Below are positions 1 to 10,155 of a stretch of DNA of 64,000 nucleotides, piece by piece. A program made the translations under genes and the position numbers. Position 1 is the first letter of the stretch; each line of letters begins with the position of its first letter. This DNA comes from JBCDBL01 sp039183635. Its GTDB lineage: Bacteria; Pseudomonadota; Alphaproteobacteria; Caulobacterales; Parvularculaceae. The stretch lies in NCBI GenBank assembly GCA_039183635.1, contig JBCDBL010000003.1:1-64000 (forward strand), in the 5' to 3' direction. The notes below the pieces were generated by a model. It was not told the DNA's origin and ran no database searches. It worked only from the letters and a program-made list of their open reading frames with translations.

Positions 1-50
1 AGGTCGCTGTGGGGCAACCCGTGGAAGTTCGAGTCTTCTCGGCCGCACCA
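1..50 (+). tRNA. tRNA-Leu, 3' part only (cut by window start)
   Basis: The first 50 bases read as the 3' half of a class II tRNA. A variable arm with a GGG-GCAA-CCC type hairpin (about 11-20) is followed by a T-arm (GGAAG, loop TTCGAGT, CTTCT), the acceptor strand CGGCCGC, discriminator A and an encoded CCA ending at 50. The long variable arm and the GTGG..GTTCGAGTC form fit tRNA-Leu better than tRNA-Ser. The anticodon lies outside the window, so the isoacceptor cannot be named. Confidence 0.8.
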
Positions 51-194
51 TTAACTCAGAAAACGGACGTCATAAGTCATCGTAATATCTGAGTTATTAC
101 CCTGTAGGTCACGCAACCTCTTAGTTTTCCAAGATTTGTACTAACTTTCGTACCAAGATTGGACCTAAACTATGAGTGGAATGACGCACCTCAA

Positions 195-1235
195 TCAGTA
201 TCTAAAACGCCGGGTGGTTCGAAGAAGGAAATCGTTCGTCACGGCTCGCAACCTTATCCTGCCGTGCTCGAAATGCATGAGATGTGTGGCGCGAGGAACG
301 ACGACGTCGTGAAGTTGTTTATCGAACCGGGCTTCACGAAACAGAGCGACATCTTCGGTAGTGCATACACTGTCCCATTGACCTCGAACGATCATCAACG
401 GCCTTTTAATGAGGTTCGGATCATAAATTTGATTGCCGCCCCAAATCTCGCGAAGATCTGCACTCGAACCGCCAGGAACTTTAACGGATGGCGGCGTCCT
501 GCTTTGCGCATCGGGATCACTTGCCAGCCATCTTGCGCCCCACTTGGTCAAGCTTGGCTCCACAAGGACAGGGTCTTGGTTAGTGGGAACGTCTTTGGAG
601 AATCGCGATCGTTGTTGTGCCAACGTAACCAAACGCCATGCCGGCAAACTCTCAACGTTACCGACAGCGGTCCGGCCGTTGCGCTTTAGGACGGGGCCGA
701 ACATAACAAACCCGCTCGTTTTGTCCGGGTGGTCGGAAACAAACAAAGCTGCGGGCGCCGTACCCCAAGAGTGCGCAATTATGGAAATCGGGTCAGAATT
801 GCGGCGCTGATCTTGTATGTAGCGAACGGCGCGAAGGATTTGTTCCGCCGCTTCTGTTGCACGAAGTATCGGGCCGTTTGCTTCGGCATCGTCGCTAAAT
901 TCTCTCGGTCTTTCTGAGCCGCCAAAACCGGAGAAATCCAGCGCCCATGAATCAAATCCGGAATTGGCTAGATCATCTTCCCACGAGGCGCCATCGGAAA
1001 ACCGGTACCCCACCGATAAGGCGGAGGGGAATGATGAACCATGAATATAGAGGACTGCAGGTCCGTTCTGGCGAACCCTTCGCATCTGTAGCTTGGGACT
1101 TCCGGGCACAAGACTCAACTCAACGCTGCGATCATTGAAACGACAAACGCTCGCAATATCGGTTGTTGAAGAACACCCAGCCAGCGCCGCTCCTCCCGCT
1201 AAGAATTCTCTTCTGCAAATGCTGTATCCTGGCAA
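195..1235 (-). CDS. Tat-exported alpha/beta-hydrolase lipoprotein
   Basis: An alpha/beta-hydrolase fold enzyme, probably an esterase or lipase acting outside the cytoplasm. The N-terminus has a twin-arginine motif (RREFLAGG, residues 8-15) followed by a lipobox LAGC at 18-21, so it is probably a Tat-exported lipoprotein. An HG oxyanion motif lies at 65-66 and the nucleophile elbow is AHSWG with Ser156. Asp (in RGQWDS) and His (in ATHLMHFEHG) candidates for the triad are near the C-terminus. The start is a TTG preceded by GGAGG on the minus strand, chosen because it gives the intact Tat signal. It is divergent from the ArsR-type regulator at 1385, which is a likely controller. The substrate is unknown. 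Confidence 0.85.
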   Translation of the reverse strand: MPGYSICRREFLAGGAALAGCSSTTDIASVCRFNDRSVELSLVPGSPKLQMRRVRQNGPAVLYIHGSSFPSALSVGYRFSDGASWEDDLANSGFDSWALDFSGFGGSERPREFSDDAEANGPILRATEAAEQILRAVRYIQDQRRNSDPISIIAHSWGTAPAALFVSDHPDKTSGFVMFGPVLKRNGRTAVGNVESLPAWRLVTLAQQRSRFSKDVPTNQDPVLVEPSLTKWGARWLASDPDAQSRTPPSVKVPGGSSADLREIWGGNQIYDPNLIKRPLMIVRGQWDSVCTTEDVALFREARFDKQLHDVVVPRATHLMHFEHGRIRLRAVTNDFLLRTTRRFRY

Positions 1236-1384
1236 ACGTTCTCACCCTCCAAATTGCAATGACGTGTCACGCTCAATGTCAAAGCCGAACTCATTTGCTC
1301 GGGTTCGCTTCCGACATTCAGTCCTGATTTCAGGTTATATATTAGGGCATTGCACGTCAGATTTGGTTCGATTACCGTCGAACT

Positions 1385-2065
1385 ATGAAAGAAGGGCCGA
1401 ACATTTCTGTAACCGCGTCTCTGATGGGCGATCCAGCCAGAAGCAATATGTTGCTTGGACTGATGGACGGTCGTGCGCTCACGGCAACAGAATTGGCGCA
1501 AACAGCGGGTATCACCAAACAAACGGCCAGTTCTCATCTTTCAAAGATGTTGAATGGGGGATTGGTCGCAAAAGAGGTGCAAGGACGCCATCATTACTAT
1601 CGACTTCGCGACCACACAGTCGCTTTGGCGATTGAAGCGCTGTTAAATGTTTCCGAAGTCGGGACGGGGGCTAGAACGAGAACGGGGCCGAGAGACCCTG
1701 CGCTGCGGAAAGCGCGCGTCTGCTATGATCATCTGGCCGGTGAATTGGGGGTATTCATGTTTGATCGCCTGATTAGCAAGGGCTGGGTTGAGGAAACGAA
1801 GCACGGTGGTTTGACTGTTTCGCAATCTGGCTGGATCGGCTTGGCGGAAATTGGATTGAATGAGGGCCATTTGAAAAAAACTCGGAGACCGCAATGCAGG
1901 TCTTGTTTGGATTGGAGTAAGCGTCGTCGTCATCTTGCCGGACAGGTTGGCGCGCTTATAATGAACCGTCTCTTCGAGATGAAGTGGGCGAAACGGCTTC
2001 CAAATTCGAGAATTGTCCAGTTTACGGCATCGGGCGAGAGTTCGTTTGAAGCTTGGCTGAAATAA
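1385..2065 (+). CDS. ArsR-like winged-helix transcriptional regulator
   Basis: A 226-residue DNA-binding regulator. The N-terminal 90 residues form an ArsR/SmtB-type winged helix: the recognition segment is around TAGITKQTASSHLSKML and a wing is at GRHHYYRL. There is no obvious CxC metal site, so a metal-sensing role is not supported. A basic C-terminal region of about 120 residues contains a CxxC-like cysteine but no motif I can name. It is divergently transcribed from the alpha/beta-hydrolase at 195-1235 across a 149-base spacer, which suggests control of that gene and of itself. No strong ribosome-binding site precedes the ATG, so the start is less certain than the gene. Confidence 0.8.
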   Translation: MKEGPNISVTASLMGDPARSNMLLGLMDGRALTATELAQTAGITKQTASSHLSKMLNGGLVAKEVQGRHHYYRLRDHTVALAIEALLNVSEVGTGARTRTGPRDPALRKARVCYDHLAGELGVFMFDRLISKGWVEETKHGGLTVSQSGWIGLAEIGLNEGHLKKTRRPQCRSCLDWSKRRRHLAGQVGALIMNRLFEMKWAKRLPNSRIVQFTASGESSFEAWLK

Positions 2066-2084
2066 TCCTGGTCTAGGAGGTTAG

Positions 2085-2441
2085 TCAAGCTTGGTTTCGA
2101 CGATGAAGCCGTCTTGCAAGGTGCATCATCCACCAGCCGAAGAGCAGATTTATCAGTATACGGAAAGGAAAATAGGCCAGCGCCGGGAGTCCAAAAAGCC
2201 AGTCGATCCATGAGTTAGGAGCCAAAAGGTAAGCAACATCCTTCAACCAGTACAAAAATGGCAAATGATGCAGCAAATGTTCGTCTACCGTTATATCAAT
2301 TCCTAACGCCGGCGTCCTGGCGACTTCCCAAGCAGCAAAGATCGTGATGGCGGCATCGAGTAGCGCTCCGATTAACCCTGACCATGCCAAAAAAATCAGA
2401 AATTTCCGCAAAAGCCATGTCCTTCGCACAGGTTGCAACAC
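2085..2441 (-). CDS. small polytopic membrane protein, unknown function
   Basis: A protein of about 118 residues with three to four hydrophobic segments (about 10-35, 55-72, 80-105) separated by short polar loops, and a positively charged C-terminal tail. That is the layout of a small inner-membrane protein. I do not recognise a family. The start used is a GTG at 2441; a second in-frame GTG lies four codons further in, so the exact N-terminus is open. It is convergent with the ArsR-like regulator, whose stop is 20 bases away, and lies downstream of the AraC regulator on the same strand. Confidence 0.6.
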   Translation of the reverse strand: MLQPVRRTWLLRKFLIFLAWSGLIGALLDAAITIFAAWEVARTPALGIDITVDEHLLHHLPFLYWLKDVAYLLAPNSWIDWLFGLPALAYFPFRILINLLFGWWMMHLARRLHRRNQA

Positions 2442-2513
2442 AGGCGTCCAAAAGGATGTCAGTTAGCCGGTTCGCTGTTGACGGCGGTTTTATGAGATCG
2501 GCGCAGCATGACC

Positions 2514-4514
<2,001 letters not shown>

Positions 4515-4526
4515 GTAACAGCTTAT

Positions 4527-4562
4527 AGCCGTTTGCGTTCTTTATGAGTCATGCAAACGGCT
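4527..4562 (+). terminator. stem-loop after the aldo/keto reductase
   Basis: A perfect 10-bp inverted repeat (AGCCGTTTGC / GCAAACGGCT) with a 16-base loop starts 12 bases after the stop codon. The tract after it is only weakly T-rich, so termination is plausible but not certain. Confidence 0.55.
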
Positions 4563-4892
4563 CTAAGTATTTGATTGCGCGGGTTGCGACGCTAAACCGG
4601 TGAACCGTCATTCCGCTTCGCGGAATGACTTGCTGCAACCTGCTCTAGAGAGTGTTGAGGCGACCCTGCTTCACAATTTCGCCGAACGCTGATTGCTTTT
4701 TCTTTTTCGTGGGAAGAAGCGACGCCGCGTGGATATGGCGAGCAGTTGCGCCGTCGAGTGACCGAGGTCAGCGAGACGGAAAGCGTGTCGTCGCGCGCTA
4801 CGGGCAGGCAATTGGGATAGGCGTTGCGACGGCGGTGCGTGGTTTGCGCGCTGATCGTTCAACGCTTTCGCTATATGCCTGTTCGCGCGATG
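4563..4892. other. non-coding spacer
   Basis: There is no convincing gene between the reductase terminator and the end of the cation ATPase. Apart from the palindrome at 4607-4629 nothing is recognised. Confidence 0.6.
4607..4629. repeat. REP-like palindrome
   Basis: A perfect 10-bp palindrome with a three-base loop (GTCATTCCGC ttc GCGGAATGAC). It resembles the GGATTCC..GGAATGA class of short interspersed palindromes, two of which sit at 58616-58690. It lies in a 330-base non-coding spacer (4563-4892) in which I see nothing else. Confidence 0.6.
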
Positions 4893-7619
4893 TCACTGTT
4901 TTCTAGAAGCGCCGCCGATATTGAGGCGCTTGATACTCAGCCTGAGTTGCTTTTCCAGTTCGAGGACGGCGAAAAGCGTTGCGCCGAGGCCGACGATCAG
5001 AACGCCGTCGAAGAAAGGAACGGCTGTGGTTGCAAATATTTGCTGCAGAAACGGCGCGTATGTGATCGCGAACTGCGCAATGACAATCGTAATCACGGTC
5101 GCCCAGACGACTTTGGTGCCGCGTACTGCTTCCCAGGTGAGAGAGGTTCCATAGATATTGCGTACAAAGAAGAGATGCGCGATTTCCATCACGACCAGAG
5201 CGTTGAGGGCAATAGTGCGCGCAAGATCGGTTTCGTATCCTTTATCGAGGGCGTAGGAGAAAATACCGAACACGCCGATCAGGAAGAGGATCGATACGAA
5301 CACCACATGCCATGCAAGATCGCCGTTGAGGAGCGGTGCATTGCGCGGGCGAGGCGGGCGGCGCATGGTGTTTTCTTCCGTGGGCTCGAACGCGAGCGCA
5401 ACGCCGAGGGTGATCGCCGTGATCATGTTGATCCACAGGATCTGAATCGGCGTGATCGGCAGGGCGAAGCCGGCGAGCAACGCGAAAACTATGATCAGCG
5501 TTTCGCCGCCATTGGTCGGCAACGTCCAGCTGATGACCTTGGTGATGTTGTCGTAAACGGTGCGCCCCTCGCGCACGGCCGCGGCGATTGACGCGAAGTT
5601 GTCGTCTGCAAGAACGATTTCCGCCGCTTCTTTCGCCGCTTCACTGCCTTTCTGGCCCATGGCGATGCCGGCGTCGGCGCGCTTCAAAGCCGGCGCGTCG
5701 TTCACCCCGTCGCCGGTCATGGCGACCGTCAGCCCCCGGGACTGCAGGGCGGTCACGAGGCGGAGTTTATGCTCCGGGCTTGTACGTGCGAAAATGTCGG
5801 TTTCTTCAACGGCGAAAGCGAGCGCGGATGCGTCCATCTGGTCGAGGTCGGCGCCGGTCAACACCTTGTCCGTGCGCTGCAGGCCGATCTGTTCGCCGAT
5901 GGCGCGCGCGGTGCCTGCATGGTCGCCAGTAATCATCTTTACACGGATGCCTGCGGCGTGGCACGCGGCGACCGCGTCGATGGCTTCGGGCCGGGGCGGA
6001 TCGATGAGGCCGACAAGTCCTAAAAATGTGAGGGAGCCCTCGACATCTTCATGAGCGAGGCCTTTGTCGCCGATCGTTTTTTGCGTTGTAGCGAGAGCGA
6101 GGACCCGTTGTCCGCGCGCGGCGAAGGTTTCCGCAAGCCCGCGCCAGTGGGCGGCGTCGAGCGGCGCGGTTTCGCCGTTTTCGCTCTGATTTCTGGACAT
6201 GGCTAAAACGCGCTCCGGCGCGCCTTTGACATAGACGGTTGCGTCGCCATCGCCCTTCTTATGTAGCGTCGCCATGAAGCGGTGTCGCGAATCGAACGGG
6301 ATAGCGCCATCGCGGGCGATCGCCTTCAGCGGCGCTGCGTCATCAAGAACCTTTGAGGAAAAGGCGAGGAGCGCGCCCTCCATGGGGTCGCCTGTCACTA
6401 CCCATTCGCCGTTTTTCTCATCAAGCGCGGCGTCGTTGCAAAGAGCGGCGGCCATGGCGAGCCGACGCAGCGTTGTGTCTTCGCTTACGCTTGCTGGCGC
6501 GCCGTCCTGCGTGAGCGCGCCCTCGGGCGCATAGCCGGCGCCTGTGACGGTATAGTCTTTCTGTGAGGTTGCGACGGACGCGACCATCATTTCGTTCAAT
6601 GTCAGGGTGCCGGTTTTATCCGTGCAGATCACCGAAACGGAGCCGAGGGTTTCTATGGCGGGCAGGCGTCGGACGATGGCGTTGCGCCGCGCCATCGCCT
6701 GCACGCCGATCGCCAGCGTAATCGTGAGAACCGCGGGCAAACCTTCCGGGATGGCCGCGACCGAAAGGCCGACCACCGCCATAAACATTTCAGTGAACTC
6801 GTAATGGGCGACGTAGTATCCGAAGACGAGCAATATGCCCGCCATGACGAGGATGAGGAGCGTCAGCCAGCGGGCGAAGATGTTGATCTGCCGTACGAGA
6901 GGCGTTGTCAGTGTTTCGACTTTTGCAAGAAGCCCGCTGATGCGTCCGACTTCGGTTGTGTCGCCCGTCGCAACGACGACGCCGGCGCCCTGGCCGCTCG
7001 CGACCGACGTGCCGCCGAACGCCATGGAGGCCTGGTCGCCAAGGGCCGCGCTCTGATCGACCGGTGCAGCGCCCTTTTCGACCGGTGCGGATTCGCCGGT
7101 TAAAATCGCTTCCTGGATGTTGAGGCCATGGGCTTCGAACAGCCGAAGATCCGCGGGGACTTTGTCGCCGGGTTCGAGCAATACGATGTCGCCGGGCACA
7201 AGGGTTTGCGCTACGACCGTGACGCGTTTGTTGTCGCGAACGACGGATGCGTTTGGCGCGAGCATCCGGTGGATCGACTCCATCGCCTTTTCAGCGCGCC
7301 CCTCCTGAATGAATCCGATCACCGCGTTTGCGACCACGACTGCCAGAATGACCGCGGTGTCGATCAGATGATCGAGGGCGGCGGTGACGATGGCGGCGCC
7401 GATCAGCACGTAAATCAGCACATGATGGAAATGCGACAGGAAACGCAGAACCGGGTTCGGTGGCGGCGCCTCCGCCGGCTTGTTGAGGCCGTATTGCGAG
7501 AGACGCGCCGTCGCCTCGGCGCTCGAAATGCCATCTTTACTCGTATTGAAATCCGAAAACGCTTTTTCGGTCGGTTCGGCGAAGTAGGACGTCTGCGTTG
7601 CAGATGTGATCTGGTTCAT
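4893..7619 (-). CDS. P2-type cation-transporting ATPase
   Basis: A full-length (908-residue) P-type ATPase that should pump a cation across the inner membrane with ATP. The order is cation-ATPase N-domain (1-75), two transmembrane helices, actuator domain with the TGES loop (ILTGESAPVEK), the PEGLP motif in helix 4, phosphorylation site DKTGT with Asp at about 334, a nucleotide-binding domain, the hinge TGDGVNDAPALK, and six C-terminal membrane helices. PEGLP and the overall layout place it with Ca2+/Mn2+ or Na+/K+-like bacterial P2 pumps rather than heavy-metal P1B pumps (there is no CPC). The ion is not determined. It stands alone; an HTH gene lies just upstream on the same strand. Confidence 0.95.
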   Translation of the reverse strand: MNQITSATQTSYFAEPTEKAFSDFNTSKDGISSAEATARLSQYGLNKPAEAPPPNPVLRFLSHFHHVLIYVLIGAAIVTAALDHLIDTAVILAVVVANAVIGFIQEGRAEKAMESIHRMLAPNASVVRDNKRVTVVAQTLVPGDIVLLEPGDKVPADLRLFEAHGLNIQEAILTGESAPVEKGAAPVDQSAALGDQASMAFGGTSVASGQGAGVVVATGDTTEVGRISGLLAKVETLTTPLVRQINIFARWLTLLILVMAGILLVFGYYVAHYEFTEMFMAVVGLSVAAIPEGLPAVLTITLAIGVQAMARRNAIVRRLPAIETLGSVSVICTDKTGTLTLNEMMVASVATSQKDYTVTGAGYAPEGALTQDGAPASVSEDTTLRRLAMAAALCNDAALDEKNGEWVVTGDPMEGALLAFSSKVLDDAAPLKAIARDGAIPFDSRHRFMATLHKKGDGDATVYVKGAPERVLAMSRNQSENGETAPLDAAHWRGLAETFAARGQRVLALATTQKTIGDKGLAHEDVEGSLTFLGLVGLIDPPRPEAIDAVAACHAAGIRVKMITGDHAGTARAIGEQIGLQRTDKVLTGADLDQMDASALAFAVEETDIFARTSPEHKLRLVTALQSRGLTVAMTGDGVNDAPALKRADAGIAMGQKGSEAAKEAAEIVLADDNFASIAAAVREGRTVYDNITKVISWTLPTNGGETLIIVFALLAGFALPITPIQILWINMITAITLGVALAFEPTEENTMRRPPRPRNAPLLNGDLAWHVVFVSILFLIGVFGIFSYALDKGYETDLARTIALNALVVMEIAHLFFVRNIYGTSLTWEAVRGTKVVWATVITIVIAQFAITYAPFLQQIFATTAVPFFDGVLIVGLGATLFAVLELEKQLRLSIKRLNIGGASRKQ

Positions 7620-7729
7620 CTTTTCAGGGGGGCTTGTGGTTGCGGAACATGGGATTTGGCGGCGCGAATGCGCGGCGCCTTAAAACGTATGGAGAAAGGC
7701 GCTGACGCCGCCTTACGTCACGTGCTCAG

Positions 7730-7924
7730 CTATGCGGCTCCCACGCGCGGGCGGCGCCGTCGCGTTTCCAAAAACGCCTCCAGCTCCTTCGGCGCAATAC
7801 GCCATTCGCGGCCTACATCAATCGCGGGCAGTTCCCCGCTGCGTATCCAGTTGCGGATGGTGGTTTCGCCAATCTGTAAGAGTTCCGCGACGTCTTTCAC
7901 GGACATGAATTTTTGGCTGAGCAT
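7730..7924 (-). CDS. excisionase-like helix-turn-helix protein
   Basis: A 64-residue protein consisting of one MerR/excisionase-type helix-turn-helix (MSVKDVAELLQIGETTIRN, then the IRSGELPAIDVGREWRI wing). Such proteins act as excisionases of mobile elements or as small regulators. An AGAAGG ribosome-binding site precedes the ATG. It lies about 110 bases upstream of the ATPase gene on the same strand and may be co-transcribed with it. No integrase is visible anywhere in the window, so a phage or island role is only a possibility. Confidence 0.8.
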   Translation of the reverse strand: MLSQKFMSVKDVAELLQIGETTIRNWIRSGELPAIDVGREWRIAPKELEAFLETRRRRPRVGAA

Positions 7925-8219
7925 CGATGACCTTCTTTGAACGCTGGTGAGCGCTTTTGACGGTAGCGGTGTTTTCGACGCGGAGATTTGACGCCGGTCA
8001 ATTGGGGACGGTCAGACGGATTGTTTTGCGTTCGGGAAGGTAAAAGAGACGGGCGGGCCGTCGCGCGCATACGTCGCGGCAGGCCAGAGTATTCGGTTGA
8101 TCGCAAAAAAAGGATGGCGGTGGCGGTTATGAAGCGGGGAGCCCAAACATGCGGGGCTCCCCGAAGATTATGTTGAGAGGCGTTAAAAGTAAGCGCGCCT
8201 GCGCGGCTGTTGCCAGCGG

Positions 8220-9761
8220 TTAGTTTTCCGATATGCCGAGACCGGCCAGCAATGGTTTGAAGACGGTGTTCGGATCGGAAAACTCGGCTTCCAGGCTGGT
8301 CGTATGCAACAGGACAATGACGAGGTCTTCGCTGGGAACGATGACGGCGTAATTATCGGAAAAGCCCGCAGCGTAGAAAGCGTCTTTCGGCAGCGCGAAT
8401 ACGCCGCCCGCATTCAGCCAGTGACCGCCGCCATAAGACCTTCCGCGTGCAGAGACGAACGCGCCGTCGTCATCATACCAGGTTGGGCCGGGTGTTGAGA
8501 CCGTCTTGATGAAATCCTCCGTCAGTAGTTGCTCGCCGTTCCAGACGCCGTCATTCAGATAGAGGAGGCCGTATCGCACCCAGTCCCGTGCAGTGCCGTA
8601 GTCAAAGCCGGTAAGGTGAAAGTTTCCGTAGGTATCGACCTCGGAAACCATGCCCGACATGCCGATCTTGTTGTAAAGCTCCGCATAAGGCCAGTTTAAA
8701 TAGTTTTTTCCTTCCGGGGCGAGACTTTTCAGGACGTAACCGAGCACCTGCATGTCGCAGTTGCTGTAGCTCCACGATTCGCCGGGAGGATTTTTCGGAG
8801 GCGATGTGATGGCGTGCTGAACCACATTCACCGGGAAATTGTAGATAAATTCATGCGCGGCGACGATAGAGCGCGTTTCCCAGTGCGGTGGGCGTCGTTC
8901 GCATGACAGGCCGCTGTTCATCTGCAGGAGATTTTTAAGGCTTATCGCGCCGCGCGGATCATTTTTGTCGGTCTGCCATAAATCGACCGGCGCAACATCG
9001 TCGAGTGAAACGAGCCCTTTTTGCTCAAGGCGGCCAATCAGCGTCGCAAGAATGCTTTTGCCCATGGACCAGTTCAAAAGCGGCCTGTCTTTTGTCACGC
9101 CTTGCGCATATTCTTCGACAACGAGCTTGCCCTTGTGCATGACAAGAAACGCAGCGCCGTTATGTTTCGGATCGAGCGCTGCGGCGGCGGCTTGTTGCAG
9201 GAGAGATGCGTTATACTCCGCCGGCAGCGTCGCGCCGTCGCGCAGGAGCGGGCCGTCTTTCGGAAACACATCATCGTTCGGCGCCGTTCTCGTCACGGGC
9301 GACGGTTCGAAATAGGCGTCTTCGGCGAGGGGGTTCAGGATAACGCAGCCCTGATCGACATAGTACCGCGCCTTGCCCACATAAGGGCCAGCCTTCAAAA
9401 CCACGGTCTTTCGTTTTTCATCCACCTCTGCGTTTTTCAGGGCAGCGGCGTATTTTTCGTTCGTAAACGGCCAGTACTCGCTGGAGAGCGTGCGGTACGT
9501 TCCGGCTCTTGCGAGGCTCAACAGGCTGCGCTTTGCGATGTCGTCCAGGGGTCTTTCCGATATGAAGTGCTCGGAACACATGATCTTTGCACTAAAGTTG
9601 AGCGCCGCCTCCATCGTCGATGAGGGAACCTCCACCCGCGGCGCCGGCGTGTTTGATGCTTCTGCTGAAACGCAGATGCTGGCCGCAAGGAGCCCCGTCA
9701 CGGCGGCGTAAACGCGGACGCGGGAACGAAACGGACGCATGGAGAGTTTTGTCGAGCGCAT
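8220..9761 (-). CDS. exported SxxK serine hydrolase, beta-lactamase superfamily (paralogue 1)
   Basis: A 513-residue serine hydrolase with an N-terminal signal sequence, so probably periplasmic. The catalytic motifs of the beta-lactamase/6-aminohexanoate-dimer-hydrolase superfamily are visible: SMGK with Ser232 and Lys235, YSN in the sequence SYSNCDMQ, and YGGGHW as the third element. An N-terminal domain of about 190 residues has two conserved cysteines (KIMCSEHFISER and DQGCVILNP) that are shared with the protein at 14845-16320, so the two are paralogues and a disulfide is likely. Members hydrolyse esters, amides or lactones; the substrate here is unknown. It is divergent from the TonB receptor at 10156, with a degenerate copy of the cluster's operator between them. 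Confidence 0.9.
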   Translation of the reverse strand: MRSTKLSMRPFRSRVRVYAAVTGLLAASICVSAEASNTPAPRVEVPSSTMEAALNFSAKIMCSEHFISERPLDDIAKRSLLSLARAGTYRTLSSEYWPFTNEKYAAALKNAEVDEKRKTVVLKAGPYVGKARYYVDQGCVILNPLAEDAYFEPSPVTRTAPNDDVFPKDGPLLRDGATLPAEYNASLLQQAAAAALDPKHNGAAFLVMHKGKLVVEEYAQGVTKDRPLLNWSMGKSILATLIGRLEQKGLVSLDDVAPVDLWQTDKNDPRGAISLKNLLQMNSGLSCERRPPHWETRSIVAAHEFIYNFPVNVVQHAITSPPKNPPGESWSYSNCDMQVLGYVLKSLAPEGKNYLNWPYAELYNKIGMSGMVSEVDTYGNFHLTGFDYGTARDWVRYGLLYLNDGVWNGEQLLTEDFIKTVSTPGPTWYDDDGAFVSARGRSYGGGHWLNAGGVFALPKDAFYAAGFSDNYAVIVPSEDLVIVLLHTTSLEAEFSDPNTVFKPLLAGLGISEN

Positions 9762-9842
9762 AAGAAGAAAACCTGGCTTGTCTGAGAATTGTGCGCGAGC
9801 TTACCACCGACCCGATGAAAGTGAATGCAAAGAAACATAAAA

Positions 9843-9862
9843 TGTGTGCAAAAAATACACAC
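9843..9862. promoter_or_regulatory. inverted repeat, degenerate operator before the serine hydrolase
   Basis: GTGTG and CACAC arms flank an A-rich centre. TGTGTGCAAAA at 9843-9853 matches TGTATACAAAA of the GntR-cluster motif at 9 of 11 positions. It lies 82 bases upstream of the hydrolase start at 9761. Binding is inferred. Confidence 0.35.
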
Positions 9863-10024
9863 CCCGCTACCTAATTTGCGCCATATCCGCTGCGCCTCGA
9901 CGATATAATCCCTTCGGCCGTGTGGTTTCTCATTCCCGCTTAAGGCCCGAAAATACTGGCTTTTTTGGAAAAAAGAGGCGTCTTTCGTCGGGGCGCCGAT
10001 GATGGTGATCGAAATTATTGCAAG

Positions 10025-10060
10025 TTTGTATTCAGATAGTATAATATCGTATACAAAATA
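10025..10060. promoter_or_regulatory. candidate GntR operator upstream of the TonB receptor
   Basis: GTATACAAAATA at 10049-10060 is identical, in reverse complement, to 17735-17746 in the transporter/CoA-transferase divergent promoter. An inverted half-element TTTGTAT lies at 10025-10031. The remainder of the 394-base spacer 9762-10155 is AT-rich promoter sequence with no gene. Palindromic TGTATACA cores are typical of FCD-type GntR regulators. Confidence 0.6.
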
Positions 10061-10155
10061 TCGACTAAGACCGACTAAACACCACTCACCGGCAGGCGAG
10101 GGTCGTCAAAAAGGCCACAACTGCCCGTCAGAAAAGAATCTTGGGAGGGGCCATT

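Noticed and set aside
159..689. Open frame on the plus strand over the alpha/beta-hydrolase
   Set aside because: Shadow of the Tat-hydrolase gene; no motif or start signal.
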